From a virus: a stretch of DNA of 64,000 bases. The stretch covers positions 1 to 64,000 of IMG/VR virus record IMGVR_UViG_3300032307_000646. One strand, 5' to 3'. Of this stretch, positions 28,159-37,406 are shown one piece after another. How positions within the stretch are numbered: position 1 is the stretch's first letter; each line of letters opens with the position of its first letter. The position numbers and the translations under genes were made by a program. The notes beneath the pieces are model-generated. The model saw only the letters and a program-made list of their open reading frames with translations, was not told where the DNA came from and searched no databases.

Positions 28159-29457
28159 TTATAGGCCAATGATGGATTTCATTCTCTGGATTGTCTCATT
28201 AAGTTGCATATCTTCTTTTGCCTTCTTGTTGTAGTCTCTGGCAATTCCTTTGTTTGTGTCTATGCATTCCTCTGGTGACATCTCATCCAGTTGTTCCAGT
28301 GTGAAGAATTTCTTCCCTGTATGTTCTTTCTTATCCAACTTAATATTCTCCGTGTCAAATTCGTTTGTATAGAATACGTTTAATTGAACATCATCCAATT
28401 CGTATGTCTTTAATTTCTTGAAGGATCCCAGTTCAACCCCCGCTTCTTCTTTGATCTCTCTTCTCAATGCTTCCTCTGGGGTCTCACCTTTCTCAATGTG
28501 ACCGCCAAGCATTCCGTACTTGCCAGGGTTTGTTGTTTCCTCTGGGCTTCTCTTAAATAACAATACCTTATTGTCGATCACGATGAACAACAATGCTATT
28601 CTCTTTTTTTCTTTTCCTTCCGCTTCATTCATAATATCGTAAGACTCTTCTTTTGTCTTTCCCCATTTCTTTCCTTTCCCTGGTGTTCCGCAAGATGCTG
28701 GCGTTGGTCTGCATGAAGGGTACTTTGATCTCTCTTCACCAGCTTGTCTTCCGCAGGCCTTGCATTTCTTTTTGCCATCGGTTTTTCTGCATGTGTTGCA
28801 ATCAACCCATCCTTTGCTTCCGCCACCACCTCTTCTTGAGAACCATCCGTGCAATCCGTCTTTTTTCTCCTTTGAGTAGTCGGTCTTCTTCGCTTCATCG
28901 ATATCATCGTCAAAATCTGGATCATAGTTAGGATCCTCTTTACCCACTCTACTCCATTTCTTTTTCTGTATGAAAGGGTCGTTTTTCAATGCGTGTGGTG
29001 TACCATAATGATTTTTCGCGTTATCTTTGAATTCGATATAGTCTGGGTCGTCCAACAAATCCGTTTGAAATTGTTGTCTTGCCGTGGAAATTTCTTCGTT
29101 TTGTTGACCATCCAAATACTCATCCACCCATGCTTGCAATTCGTGAACGTCTGGAGCGTAGTCCTTTCCTTTTCTTCTTGTGATTGCGTCATGCGCTTTG
29201 TATATGAGTTCCTTAACATCATCTGGCGCGTCATTAATATCTTCTTCCTTAAGATCCTTCCAGATCTTTCCTCTTCTGCACTGAACAATGGCACCTGATC
29301 TGTATGCTGATGGTTTGTCGTATTTTCTTCTTGCTATTCTAAGACAACGGTCCGCTTTCTTTTCTTTCTCGTTGATGGCGTCAAAAGACTCCACAACAAG
29401 ATCATCATTGATCAAGCCCATCACTTCCACAAGTCTGTTTAAATTTAATTCATCCAT
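28159..29457 (-). CDS. Possible internal start of the fusion gene
   Basis: Within the fusion gene, ATG at 29457 opens MDELNLNRLVEVMGLINDD, which resembles the N-terminal peptide of other virion-region proteins, and lies 6 nt after TATTTATAAATA. A shorter product lacking the acetyltransferase (432 aa) is therefore plausible, or two ancestral genes have fused. The reading frame is continuous. Confidence 0.45.
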   Translation of the reverse strand: MDELNLNRLVEVMGLINDDLVVESFDAINEKEKKADRCLRIARRKYDKPSAYRSGAIVQCRRGKIWKDLKEEDINDAPDDVKELIYKAHDAITRRKGKDYAPDVHELQAWVDEYLDGQQNEEISTARQQFQTDLLDDPDYIEFKDNAKNHYGTPHALKNDPFIQKKKWSRVGKEDPNYDPDFDDDIDEAKKTDYSKEKKDGLHGWFSRRGGGGSKGWVDCNTCRKTDGKKKCKACGRQAGEERSKYPSCRPTPASCGTPGKGKKWGKTKEESYDIMNEAEGKEKKRIALLFIVIDNKVLLFKRSPEETTNPGKYGMLGGHIEKGETPEEALRREIKEEAGVELGSFKKLKTYELDDVQLNVFYTNEFDTENIKLDKKEHTGKKFFTLEQLDEMSPEECIDTNKGIARDYNKKAKEDMQLNETIQRMKSIIGL

Positions 29458-29814
29458 GTTATTTATAAATATATTGTTTTCGTTCAAACCTCTCGGAGAT
29501 CTGTACATATCTTCCCTGTGTGAGAAATCCCTGTTCTGTCCTTTGTTCTCTATGAACCCGAATCCTTTGTAGAAGCTTCTTAATCTTGTCACATTGCCAC
29601 CGTAACTGCTTGATGGTGTGAGAGTTATGGTCCACCCATTGTCGTCCGCGATCTTTGTCAAATCTTCCATGAAAGATGAGCCAACACCTTGTCCCCTCAT
29701 TGTGTAAGGTACGATGAACCCAGTAAGGTAAACTCTCTTTGCCTTATCATTCGGGTATAGCTCAAATCTTATGTCTGGATACTTCTGATCCAGTACGTCA
29801 AAAGGACTGCTCAT
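28159..29814 (-). CDS. GNAT acetyltransferase - Cys-rich - Nudix fusion protein
   Basis: A 551-aa multidomain protein. Residues 1-110 resemble a GNAT acetyltransferase (RGQGVGSSFMEDLTKIA acetyl-CoA loop; FYKGFGF). A middle region near 310-390 has HGWFSRRGGGGSKGWVDCN and further Cys (KCKACGRQAGEE, YPSCRPT), a module seen in phage proteins. Residues about 405-535 form a Nudix hydrolase with GGHIEKGETPEEALRREI then KEEAGVE (complete Nudix box). It ends NETIQRMKSIIGL, the C-terminal form of a peptide shared by virion-region proteins. A nested start at 29457 may give a 432-aa product. Overlaps the upstream gene by 17 nt. Confidence 0.8.
   Translation of the reverse strand: MSSPFDVLDQKYPDIRFELYPNDKAKRVYLTGFIVPYTMRGQGVGSSFMEDLTKIADDNGWTITLTPSSSYGGNVTRLRSFYKGFGFIENKGQNRDFSHREDMYRSPRGLNENNIFINNMDELNLNRLVEVMGLINDDLVVESFDAINEKEKKADRCLRIARRKYDKPSAYRSGAIVQCRRGKIWKDLKEEDINDAPDDVKELIYKAHDAITRRKGKDYAPDVHELQAWVDEYLDGQQNEEISTARQQFQTDLLDDPDYIEFKDNAKNHYGTPHALKNDPFIQKKKWSRVGKEDPNYDPDFDDDIDEAKKTDYSKEKKDGLHGWFSRRGGGGSKGWVDCNTCRKTDGKKKCKACGRQAGEERSKYPSCRPTPASCGTPGKGKKWGKTKEESYDIMNEAEGKEKKRIALLFIVIDNKVLLFKRSPEETTNPGKYGMLGGHIEKGETPEEALRREIKEEAGVELGSFKKLKTYELDDVQLNVFYTNEFDTENIKLDKKEHTGKKFFTLEQLDEMSPEECIDTNKGIARDYNKKAKEDMQLNETIQRMKSIIGL
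29464..29471 (-). promoter_or_regulatory. Late-type TATTTATA box inside a gene
   Basis: Minus-strand TATTTATA, 6 nt before the internal ATG at 29457. Confidence 0.35.
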
Positions 29815-30040
29815 TACTTATAAATACTTCATCATTTTGGTTTGTACCCCTTACGGAATAATACGCTTTATGTACCAAATCATGGTGAGGTAGTTTATGG
29901 TGATGCAGGCATCTCTTGAGTCTGTCGATCTCAGCGCGCAATTCGTCTATAAAGCCTTGGGAATGAGCTTCATAGTAGATTTCTTCGGTGTACTCTTCGT
30001 TTGTCATGGGGCTCTGGGGTTTTCTTATATATATCGCCAA
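29798..30040 (-). CDS. Hypothetical 80-aa protein
   Basis: Acidic start, then a probable coiled coil with a His cluster (ELRAEIDRLKRCLHHHKLPH). No family recognised. Overlaps the fusion gene downstream, so the two are co-transcribed; a terminator lies just upstream. Confidence 0.6.
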   Translation of the reverse strand: MAIYIRKPQSPMTNEEYTEEIYYEAHSQGFIDELRAEIDRLKRCLHHHKLPHHDLVHKAYYSVRGTNQNDEVFISNEQSF

Positions 30041-30046
30041 AACTAA

Positions 30047-30078
30047 TAAAAAATCCCGCTTTTGGCGGGATTTAATGA
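30047..30078 (-). terminator. Terminator
   Basis: AATCCCGCC, loop, GGCGGGATT-type stem, minus-strand T run; follows the gene ending at 30095. Confidence 0.85.
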
Positions 30079-30094
30079 CCTTGTGAAAATTATT

Positions 30095-30919
30095 TTATTT
30101 TGCTTTTAATAATTCAATTAATTGTTCCTTTGTGAGTGATTGCAAAAACTCTTCTGTGGTATCTCTTTTACCCAGATTCTTTTCACCACACTCAGGACAG
30201 AACTTATGATTTGATTTTAACTTGGTGTTGCATTTCGCGCACTTCTCAACCAGATCCTTAGCAACCTTCGGTTGATAACTGTGTGGCATGATTTGCCAGT
30301 CATCTATCCATGTGTAGAACCATTCGAAGTCTCCGTTGGTTGATTTTAACTCCTGATTACTTAGACCACCTTTTTCAACAGAACCAGTTTCCATCTTTCT
30401 GTTGCTGTTGGAGATGTTTACATCTGAAACACAGTTTGTTAAGAAAGTGTTATTGACACCGTTAAAGTTAATAGATTTATTGTAGTCGGTGTAAGTGATC
30501 TCACTCCAACCAAATCCAGATGAACCATTATAGATTGTACCGTAACTTAAACTTCTTGGTCTTTCTTTAACTTCTCTGTAGAACTTAACTGTAACCTTTC
30601 CGTTGTCAACGATGGCATCTTTGGTTTCGTTATTATTATTCACCACATAAGTTTCATAAAGGAATTTCTTCTCATCGTCCAGGAATCTTTCGAGGAATAC
30701 TCGTTGACCTGGTTTTAGAATGATACCAGAATTTGAAATGGGCGTACCATTCAAATCGATCATTGCCATTATTTTTTCTTTTGTGGGATTGTAAAGTTCG
30801 ATCTCGAACTCTGTTTGGTCTTTCATGTAGACCAACTTTCCGTTTTGACGGAGTCTTTGTTTGTTTACTGTGACGAACGCACTAGGCGCAGGTACAGTGT
30901 TAATGTACGTGTATAACAT
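30095..30919 (-). CDS. Conserved phage protein with C-terminal zinc ribbon
   Basis: A 274-aa protein. The N-terminal half is beta-rich with FEIELYNPTKEKIMAMI and LKPGQRVFLERFLDDEKKF, a pattern I recognise from marine-phage virion-region proteins of unknown function. A zinc ribbon follows (KCAKCNTKLKSNHKFCPECG) and a helical end. Probably structural or virion-associated, by neighbourhood. Confidence 0.7.
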   Translation of the reverse strand: MLYTYINTVPAPSAFVTVNKQRLRQNGKLVYMKDQTEFEIELYNPTKEKIMAMIDLNGTPISNSGIILKPGQRVFLERFLDDEKKFLYETYVVNNNNETKDAIVDNGKVTVKFYREVKERPRSLSYGTIYNGSSGFGWSEITYTDYNKSINFNGVNNTFLTNCVSDVNISNSNRKMETGSVEKGGLSNQELKSTNGDFEWFYTWIDDWQIMPHSYQPKVAKDLVEKCAKCNTKLKSNHKFCPECGEKNLGKRDTTEEFLQSLTKEQLIELLKAK

Positions 30920-31052
30920 TTTTCCTTATATTTTTTTTTGTATTTGGTGTCCATATCGTTGGCATCAATTCCAACTCAAACGCATCCAGTACGCATGGAA
31001 CCCAATCACAAGGTCTCCAATAAATATAGCTTACTTTAAAAAAGTTTCAACT

Positions 31053-31060
31053 ATTTATAT
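31053..31060 (+). promoter_or_regulatory. Late-type TATTTATA box
   Basis: TATTTATA 45 nt before the ATG at 31106, farther than usual. Confidence 0.35.
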
Positions 31061-31069
31061 GTAGAAAAG

Positions 31070-31089
31070 CATATAATTTTAATTATATG
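31070..31089 (+). promoter_or_regulatory. Inverted repeat in the leader
   Basis: CATATAATT, TT, AATTATATG: 9-bp arms between the late-type box and the start of the gene at 31106. Confidence 0.55.
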
Positions 31090-31105
31090 TGAAAAAACAT
31101 ATATT

Positions 31106-31525
31106 ATGGAAAAAAATGTATTAAATGAAGTTAACAAGATCCGTAAGATGATGGGTCTTAATGAGAGCAGCAACGGTGAAATGGGGTATAACCCAAGTCC
31201 ACTTGGTGAGGCTAATGGCTCTGATAGCGTTGGTATTATCACAAGCAATGGTAAATTAATGGCTGGTTACTTCCAGGAGTTTGGTTTAGTTTCAGCTGGT
31301 GACACCATTCTATTCGATAACGAAGGCAAGTTGGTTAAAAAGGGTGGTGGTTATCCATCAAGCGGTTTTAAAAACCACGAGGACACCAAAGAACTTGAAA
31401 AAGATATTTGCAATAACTACGAGGAGATATTGGATATCTTCAGACAAAGTGCCCCAAAAGTGGTTAACCTTAATGAGGGTTATAACGTAATAAAAAAAGC
31501 TGTTGAATGCGATTTAGTTTATTAA
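31106..31525 (+). CDS. Virion-region protein with MMGLNE leader peptide
   Basis: A 139-aa protein starting EKNVLNEVNKIRKMMGLNES, the shared N-terminal peptide of this region, followed by a flexible Ser/Asn/Gly stretch and a small mixed domain (SNGKLMAGYFQEFGLVSAGD). The peptide ends LNE, which fits a T4-type prohead-protease site (LxE); this suggests cleavage on capsid maturation. First gene of the tail-fibre operon. Confidence 0.7.
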   Translation: MEKNVLNEVNKIRKMMGLNESSNGEMGYNPSPLGEANGSDSVGIITSNGKLMAGYFQEFGLVSAGDTILFDNEGKLVKKGGGYPSSGFKNHEDTKELEKDICNNYEEILDIFRQSAPKVVNLNEGYNVIKKAVECDLVY

Positions 31526-31526
31526 T

Positions 31527-31925
31527 ATGAAATCAACAAAAGTAACCGTAAGAGCGAATGGTGGTACCTGGATGGTAAACGCCAATGGTTCGGATTATAA
31601 ACAAATAGGTGGAAGCGAAACTTTCACATACACCGATTCCAAATCTAGCGATGTGGATGTTGCTGGTGAATTTTATAACGATAACATCGTTATCCAATTT
31701 GAAATGAACAATCCATGGATCGGTTCACCATGGGCCGCGGTTGGTCAAGCAATGGGTGACAGCGGTTGGGATAATGATAGAACGAGTATGGATGAGGGTG
31801 ACTCACATGTATTCTCCACAACCATATACAACGATGATGATGAGTACACCTTTAAAACAAGGGTGTTAAGGTTATCAGATACAGATACGAAAAACTTCGA
31901 GGTTTGGCCTGGATGGTACGAATAA
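31527..31925 (+). CDS. Hypothetical beta-rich 132-aa protein
   Basis: All-beta composition, rich in Ser, Asp and aromatic residues (FEMNNPWIGSPWAAVGQAMG; EDGDSH-like MDEGDSHVFSTTIYNDDD). A small lectin-like or structural domain is possible. One base after the upstream stop and 21 nt before the first tail-fibre gene. Confidence 0.65.
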   Translation: MKSTKVTVRANGGTWMVNANGSDYKQIGGSETFTYTDSKSSDVDVAGEFYNDNIVIQFEMNNPWIGSPWAAVGQAMGDSGWDNDRTSMDEGDSHVFSTTIYNDDDEYTFKTRVLRLSDTDTKNFEVWPGWYE

Positions 31926-31946
31926 AATTATAATTTTTTATCCATC

Positions 31947-33050
31947 ATGTCAAGACGTCCGATAGCATTTAATAACTCAACAAAAACCAACAATTCTATC
32001 AAAAAAAATAAGATAGAGATTGGTGTGGCGTCAGATAATTACGCGAACAACCCAGGTGGGTTAACCTGGTTTAACGGACCAGATTCAACAAATCAATATG
32101 TAATATACTCTGACACATATAGCCTCGGTATGAGTACGTTGGCGAATTCTAAACCAGTTTGTTGGGGTAGCGGCGACATGACCGATGCTAATGTGCTTAG
32201 AATGATTAACGGGTTACCAACAAGGAATAACCAGGCACCGTTTACAACTATCGCATCGGCTTTAAGTTGGGTCGCGTCCAGTTCTGTTTTTAATGTTGTT
32301 TCTGGGGTTTTACCCGACATTGTAACCAACGGGTTAATCCTAAATTTAGATGCCACACAAAAAGCTTCATACCCAGGGTCTGGTACAACTTGGTACGATC
32401 TGAGTGGACAAGATAATAACGCGACTATTAATACCGCAAATTATAATGCTTCTGGTTACTTTACATCAGTGGTTTCACCAGGTTACGCTTCCTTATTAGA
32501 ATTCACAACACAAATCACGGGTAGCTTGGCCACAGCTTTATCCGTAACCTCTGGTGGGTGGTCAATAGAGGAATGGGTGCTTACTAATGATACCACATAC
32601 CCAGAAGCTGCCGCTGGTAGCGTTGTTTCTAATAGTGGTTACGGTGCTGGTGAAATAGGGTTTGACTGGAATCACGGTCAAACTGGGATGTCGCAATTTC
32701 AAATGGGTGCTAGCTGGAATGTTGGTCAACCCGCCACTTACGATGTTAGGGGGTACATAACATTAAACGCCTCGTTTAGTAACTACGGATCATGGTATCT
32801 TAGACATATGTTTTGGAATCGAGACACCGCTAAAATGGGCGTGTATTACAATGGGGTTTTTCAAGGTGATATTAATATGTCGGTTTTAAACGGTTACCCT
32901 ATTTGTGATGGGGGTGTAATATCATGGGGGCAACTATATGGTTGGAGACATGATGGGGCGAGAGCTGGTATGAAGGTGTATAACAGAGTATTATCCGCTA
33001 GTGAGGTTTTACAAAACTTTAACGCACAAAAATCAAGATTCGGTTATTAA
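31947..33050 (+). CDS. Tail-fibre/adhesin, LamG domain
   Basis: A 367-aa protein. Residues 1-115 form the shared N-terminal domain (MSRRPIAFNNSTKTNN, WFNGPDSTNQYVIYSD, VCWGSGDM). Residues about 125-367 form a LamG/concanavalin-like domain (LNLDATQKASYPGSGTTWYD, ending NFNAQKSRFGY). Such domains bind surface glycans. Its neighbour at 33062 has a nearly identical N-terminus but a different C-terminal sequence, so the pair look like alternative receptor-binding proteins. Confidence 0.8.
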   Translation: MSRRPIAFNNSTKTNNSIKKNKIEIGVASDNYANNPGGLTWFNGPDSTNQYVIYSDTYSLGMSTLANSKPVCWGSGDMTDANVLRMINGLPTRNNQAPFTTIASALSWVASSSVFNVVSGVLPDIVTNGLILNLDATQKASYPGSGTTWYDLSGQDNNATINTANYNASGYFTSVVSPGYASLLEFTTQITGSLATALSVTSGGWSIEEWVLTNDTTYPEAAAGSVVSNSGYGAGEIGFDWNHGQTGMSQFQMGASWNVGQPATYDVRGYITLNASFSNYGSWYLRHMFWNRDTAKMGVYYNGVFQGDINMSVLNGYPICDGGVISWGQLYGWRHDGARAGMKVYNRVLSASEVLQNFNAQKSRFGY

Positions 33051-33061
33051 AAATATAGGTT

Positions 33062-34081
33062 ATGTCAAGACGTCCAATAGCATTTAACAATTCCAGTAAA
33101 AGCAACAACTCCATTAAAAAAAATAAAGTGGAGATAGGGCTTGCAACTGATAACTACGCCAGCAATCCAGGTGGGTTGACTTGGTTTAACGGCCCAGATT
33201 CCACTAACCAGTATGTGATTTATTCAGATACCTATAGCTTAGGTATGACAACACTAGCAAACGCTAAACCAGTTTGTTGGGGTAGTGGTGATATGAGTGA
33301 CGCGAACATACTTAGAATGATAAACGGGTTACCAACAAGGAATAACCAAGCACCGTTTACAACCATAGCCTCAGCATTAAGCTGGGTAGCATCTAGTTCT
33401 GTTTTTAATGTTGTTAGCGGAGCTCTGGATAATATCGTAACAAATGGGCTGGTTATTAATCTGGACGCCTCACAAAAAGCATCATACCCAGGATCTGGTA
33501 ACACCTGGTATAATTTAGCTGGTAGTGAAAACGGGACAATTATAAACGGTACAACATACGGGAGTTCAAATAATGGTATCATAACATTTGATGGTGTTGA
33601 TGACGCTGTTGAAATATATGGTTATAACTGGTCGCATACACAAGTTACGGTATGCGCTTTTATAAAACCAGCAACCGATTGCCCTTCTGGTGATAACAAT
33701 ATCGTGACAATTGAAAATAGTTTTGAGTATCGATATAATAACCGTGGTGATGGGACCGCAAGCGTATGGTACGCATCAAATCCATGGGCTTGGTTTGGTT
33801 CTGGTACGATAACTTTAGGTCAGTGGCAAATGGTTACGTTTAGACACAACACAACAACAAACATAGGTGATATATGGGCTAATGGTTCACAAATATTTTC
33901 ACAAGCGATAAACGGTGGTATCGCAACAAGAACTGATAATATAAAAATAATGGGGAGATATTGTTGTGCTGGTAGTCCAGCTAAAGGTGATTTAGGTGCT
34001 ATTTTGATCTATAATAGACCTTTAAGTAATAGCGAAATAATACAAAACTTTAACGCCTTAAAAACAAAATACGGATTATGA
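33062..34081 (+). CDS. Tail-fibre/adhesin, LamG domain
   Basis: A 339-aa paralogue of the gene upstream: the first 115 residues are almost the same while the LamG domain differs (LDASQKASYPGSGNTWYNL, ending NFNALKTKYGL). Synonymous sites in the shared part have diverged, so the duplication is not recent. Overlaps the next gene by ATGA. Confidence 0.8.
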   Translation: MSRRPIAFNNSSKSNNSIKKNKVEIGLATDNYASNPGGLTWFNGPDSTNQYVIYSDTYSLGMTTLANAKPVCWGSGDMSDANILRMINGLPTRNNQAPFTTIASALSWVASSSVFNVVSGALDNIVTNGLVINLDASQKASYPGSGNTWYNLAGSENGTIINGTTYGSSNNGIITFDGVDDAVEIYGYNWSHTQVTVCAFIKPATDCPSGDNNIVTIENSFEYRYNNRGDGTASVWYASNPWAWFGSGTITLGQWQMVTFRHNTTTNIGDIWANGSQIFSQAINGGIATRTDNIKIMGRYCCAGSPAKGDLGAILIYNRPLSNSEIIQNFNALKTKYGL

Positions 34082-34323
34082 TGAAATATTTAATAATCAA
34101 CGCTTCGGAAATTAATTTAATTGACTTTGAAACGATACAACAAACGTCAGCTGAAAAACTTAGGAAATCAATAGACGGTCAAAAAACTGTTGTAAAATGG
34201 TTAGGTGCTACGCCTGAGTGGGTGAACAATTTAACAGTTAAAGAAGGCCCTTACAATGAGAGTGAAATATTGGTGATAATGGCCACACCATATTGGTGGT
34301 TTGTTGATGGTGGTGAGGAGTAA
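34078..34323 (+). CDS. Hypothetical 81-aa protein
   Basis: Small soluble protein (MMKYLIINASEINLIDFETI...; ends PYWWFVDGGEE), overlapping the adhesin gene by ATGA. By position it could be a fibre-assembly chaperone, but no motif supports that. Confidence 0.6.
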   Translation: MMKYLIINASEINLIDFETIQQTSAEKLRKSIDGQKTVVKWLGATPEWVNNLTVKEGPYNESEILVIMATPYWWFVDGGEE

Positions 34324-34363
34324 AAATTATTACCATAAAAGGTGTTTTATATAACCTTTATGA

Positions 34364-34371
34364 TATTTATA
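34364..34371 (+). promoter_or_regulatory. Late-type TATTTATA box
   Basis: GATATTTATATA, 20 nt before the ATG at 34392. Confidence 0.5.
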
Positions 34372-34391
34372 TAAGTAAAACATATTAAAGA

Positions 34392-35204
34392 ATGAAAAAA
34401 CCCCTATTAAACGAAGAGATCACTAGAATCCGTAAGATTATGGGCCTTAATGAAAGTGAAGAATTGGATTTATCTAAAATGGATAACCCAAACGCTTATA
34501 CCGATGATATCATTAATCATAACGCTGAAAAAGAATACGTTGATTTTGAAAAGGATTATGATTTCGACTTTGAGAAAGCTGCAATAGAATCCGCTTCTGG
34601 TGAAGAAGTTGTACAAAGAGAATTTGACGATTATGACAGACCACTATATTATAGTGTTAAGGACGATAACGTACACTACTTTATTGGTGATGGGGATAAT
34701 GGTCCTATGATTGTTAAGTATAACGCTGAGACTGGTGAGAGATACCCTATTGGTGACCTAAGAGATTATGACGCACCTGAACTTTCTGAAGGTGATGACG
34801 AAACTGAAGGCCCGATTGCAATATACAAAATGTACAAAAAAGGTGAAGTAAGTCAAAAAGATCTTAACGCTTTAATGGGTATTTGGGATAGAGCTGATAA
34901 AGAGAAATTGATGGCTTATATAAGATCACAAAAAGAAGAAGGTATTAACGAAATAGATGAATCGGAAATTTCTGAAGGTTCTATGGAAAGCGGCGTGTAC
35001 TACGATACAACAGTTGCACACGAAATAAAAAGCAAAGTAGGTAATCTACATAAAATAGCACCTTATGTTCTTGAGATAGGTGATAGAGTTATTGAAGACA
35101 TTTCTGGTAAAATATCAGTATATGACGGCGGTAACTTAGTTGAGAAGTTTAACGATGTTGATGCTTTCTTAATTGGAATAAAATACGGGGCAACACCAGT
35201 TTAA
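34392..35204 (+). CDS. Virion-region protein with IMGLNE leader peptide
   Basis: A 270-aa acidic protein starting KKPLLNEEITRIRKIMGLNE, the clearest copy of the shared peptide. The body is highly charged and repetitive in character (FEKDYDFDFEKAAIES; DEIDESEISEG region) with no recognised domain. Probably a capsid- or virion-associated protein, by peptide and location. Confidence 0.7.
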   Translation: MKKPLLNEEITRIRKIMGLNESEELDLSKMDNPNAYTDDIINHNAEKEYVDFEKDYDFDFEKAAIESASGEEVVQREFDDYDRPLYYSVKDDNVHYFIGDGDNGPMIVKYNAETGERYPIGDLRDYDAPELSEGDDETEGPIAIYKMYKKGEVSQKDLNALMGIWDRADKEKLMAYIRSQKEEGINEIDESEISEGSMESGVYYDTTVAHEIKSKVGNLHKIAPYVLEIGDRVIEDISGKISVYDGGNLVEKFNDVDAFLIGIKYGATPV

Positions 35205-35205
35205 T

Positions 35206-36126
35206 ATGAGTAGAAAACCAACATTAACTGAAGAGTTATTTAGAATCCATGAGATGATGGGTCTGACTGAAAACCAGTTGGATATGTTTGCTGGTACAGA
35301 GGACGCGGCGCCAGAAGAGAGTGCTGAAGATTCCCATATCGGTAAAAGAGTCATGGTTTATTATAACCTTCATAAAAAAACTTTCTCAATACAATATAAA
35401 GGTCTTGTGATCGCTCATGCTGACTATGTTAAACTTAATAACGTTGAGTTTAGAGTTAGACAAGGTGGTATGGAAAAAGTTAGGGCTGAGATGTCAAAGA
35501 ATGTTCATGCGTTCGTTATTGGCGATTTAGTTGATTTCATTGCTTACCCATCAACTGATATACCATCAGCAACTAGTTCAAAATCAATAACATACGATCC
35601 ATATAAATACGATACATTTGTTTACAGAGACACAGAGGAACCTGTAACCAATGCTCGTGAGGTTGAAATGATCAACCAACCAGGTGGGAAAATTTTCCAG
35701 ATAAATGAAGTTCTTTCAGAAAACTGGTCTTATGATGACAATAAGATAAATCAATTCGTTGTTGAGGCGGAAAAGGATGTGCAAATGGCTGATAACCTAA
35801 TTAATAAATTTGGTGTTAACGTTGTTAACATGACGTTAAAAGATATTCACGATAACATAGCACAAATGGAGTCCGCAAAAGAAAAATTAGAGGCTAGTAA
35901 AGACTATATCACCCGTAAATACGAAAAGTTTTATGATATCGTTGAGACTTACGAGGTTGGGGAATACCCCGATAACGTTTCTAAATTATATGATTTATCG
36001 AACAAATTAGACAACCAAAAGGAATCTTTATCAGATCTAGCCGAAACATTTAATACATTAATTGATGCAGCTAAATGGTTGGGAAAATACAATAAAGAAA
36101 TTTTCGATATACAGAACATAAAATGA
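35206..36126 (+). CDS. Virion-region protein with MMGLTE leader peptide and coiled coil
   Basis: A 306-aa protein starting SRKPTLTEELFRIHEMMGLT. A beta-like middle (HKKTFSIQYKGLVIAHADYV) is followed by a long C-terminal coiled coil from about residue 185 (DVQMADNLINKFG ... IAQMESAKEKLEAS). One base after the upstream stop; overlaps the next gene by ATGA. Confidence 0.7.
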   Translation: MSRKPTLTEELFRIHEMMGLTENQLDMFAGTEDAAPEESAEDSHIGKRVMVYYNLHKKTFSIQYKGLVIAHADYVKLNNVEFRVRQGGMEKVRAEMSKNVHAFVIGDLVDFIAYPSTDIPSATSSKSITYDPYKYDTFVYRDTEEPVTNAREVEMINQPGGKIFQINEVLSENWSYDDNKINQFVVEAEKDVQMADNLINKFGVNVVNMTLKDIHDNIAQMESAKEKLEASKDYITRKYEKFYDIVETYEVGEYPDNVSKLYDLSNKLDNQKESLSDLAETFNTLIDAAKWLGKYNKEIFDIQNIK

Positions 36127-37388
36127 ACAAACCAACAGCAGTAAACTACACAGGTACACAAACGCCTTATGGTACTAAACACGACAACATTGAGATCGGG
36201 GATGCTTCGATTGATTACAGAGATAACGACAGTGGGTTAGTATGGTATAATTCACCAGAGACTACTGGTAAATATATAATATTTTCAGCCGCAAATGATA
36301 ACGGTTATATGACAGCCACACCATTATTTTGGGTTTGTGATCAGACTGATAGTGAGTTGTTAAGGTTGGTGAACGGTTTACCAAATAGACGCGGTGAGAC
36401 ACCTTTTACTACAGCTATACAAGCAACCGACTGGTTAAATTCTGAAACTAATTACTATTTATTAACTGGTGAAGGTGGTGGTGGAAACCCAACTGGGTTT
36501 ACAATCACTATAACACAATCTGGTAGTGATGTTGTTGTGAATGCTTCTGGTACACTTAATCTAGCTGATTTAAATTATATCGGTCAATCACAAGGTATGG
36601 GACCTGGTGGGCTCGGCGGACCAACATCAACATTCATAATCGGTGGCAGCCTTGGTTATTTTGATCAATATACTGGATCAACATTTAACACACCAGCGTC
36701 CTTTGGTATGTTCAGTGGACCAGCCAATTCTGGTTCTGGTGATACGGTTGGTGTTATTATGAATGGGCAACCACCATATATATTAGCTGTTCCGACAGGT
36801 TACACATCTAACCAAAGTATAACAAGTACAATGACATTTACAAACACAAGTATAGCGACAATGGGGTTAACCGAAGGTACGTTTACATATACTTGGGGAA
36901 CTGGTGGAAACGCTGATGCGATAAATATGGTTATTGGTGGAACTAGCGGTACATCTGGTACTTCAGGCACTGGTGGAACTGGTGGCGGAGCTGGATGGTT
37001 CTTCTATAGTGATGAGGGATCTTTAAATGCTGGTCCACCGTCAAGTAATGGTAATGCCATATTTGTTGATAATAGTGGTATGGGTGGTAACACCGAAACC
37101 TTTAACCCGAATAAAGTTAACGGAAGAACACTTTATTTCCACCAATACGATAGTACTGGGGTGGATTACGCAACACAATTTGCCGCTTTACAAACTAATG
37201 GTGGAACATTAAGTATTACACAAAATGGGCAAACAGCGACATATACAACAGCCAACCCTAATATGTTTGTGTATACCGCTTTATCTGGTAACAACAGTTT
37301 GTTGGTTAATACGGGTATGTTAACACAAACCTCAACAACGGTTAATCCATTTGTTTACGGTGACCCAATAACACTTTCATTTAGTTAA
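36123..37388 (+). CDS. Tail-fibre/adhesin with GTSG repeats
   Basis: A 421-aa member of the paralogous fibre set. Residues 1-115 match the shared N-terminal domain (IEIGDASIDYRDNDSGLVWY; LLRLVNGLPNRRGETPFTTA). A beta-rich middle follows, then a collagen-like stretch GTSGTSGTSGTGGTGGG near residue 280, and a C-terminal beta domain. GTSG repeats are common in phage fibres of aquatic phages. Confidence 0.75.
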   Translation: MNKPTAVNYTGTQTPYGTKHDNIEIGDASIDYRDNDSGLVWYNSPETTGKYIIFSAANDNGYMTATPLFWVCDQTDSELLRLVNGLPNRRGETPFTTAIQATDWLNSETNYYLLTGEGGGGNPTGFTITITQSGSDVVVNASGTLNLADLNYIGQSQGMGPGGLGGPTSTFIIGGSLGYFDQYTGSTFNTPASFGMFSGPANSGSGDTVGVIMNGQPPYILAVPTGYTSNQSITSTMTFTNTSIATMGLTEGTFTYTWGTGGNADAINMVIGGTSGTSGTSGTGGTGGGAGWFFYSDEGSLNAGPPSSNGNAIFVDNSGMGGNTETFNPNKVNGRTLYFHQYDSTGVDYATQFAALQTNGGTLSITQNGQTATYTTANPNMFVYTALSGNNSLLVNTGMLTQTSTTVNPFVYGDPITLSFS

Positions 37389-37406
37389 AAAAAATATTAA
37401 TATATC

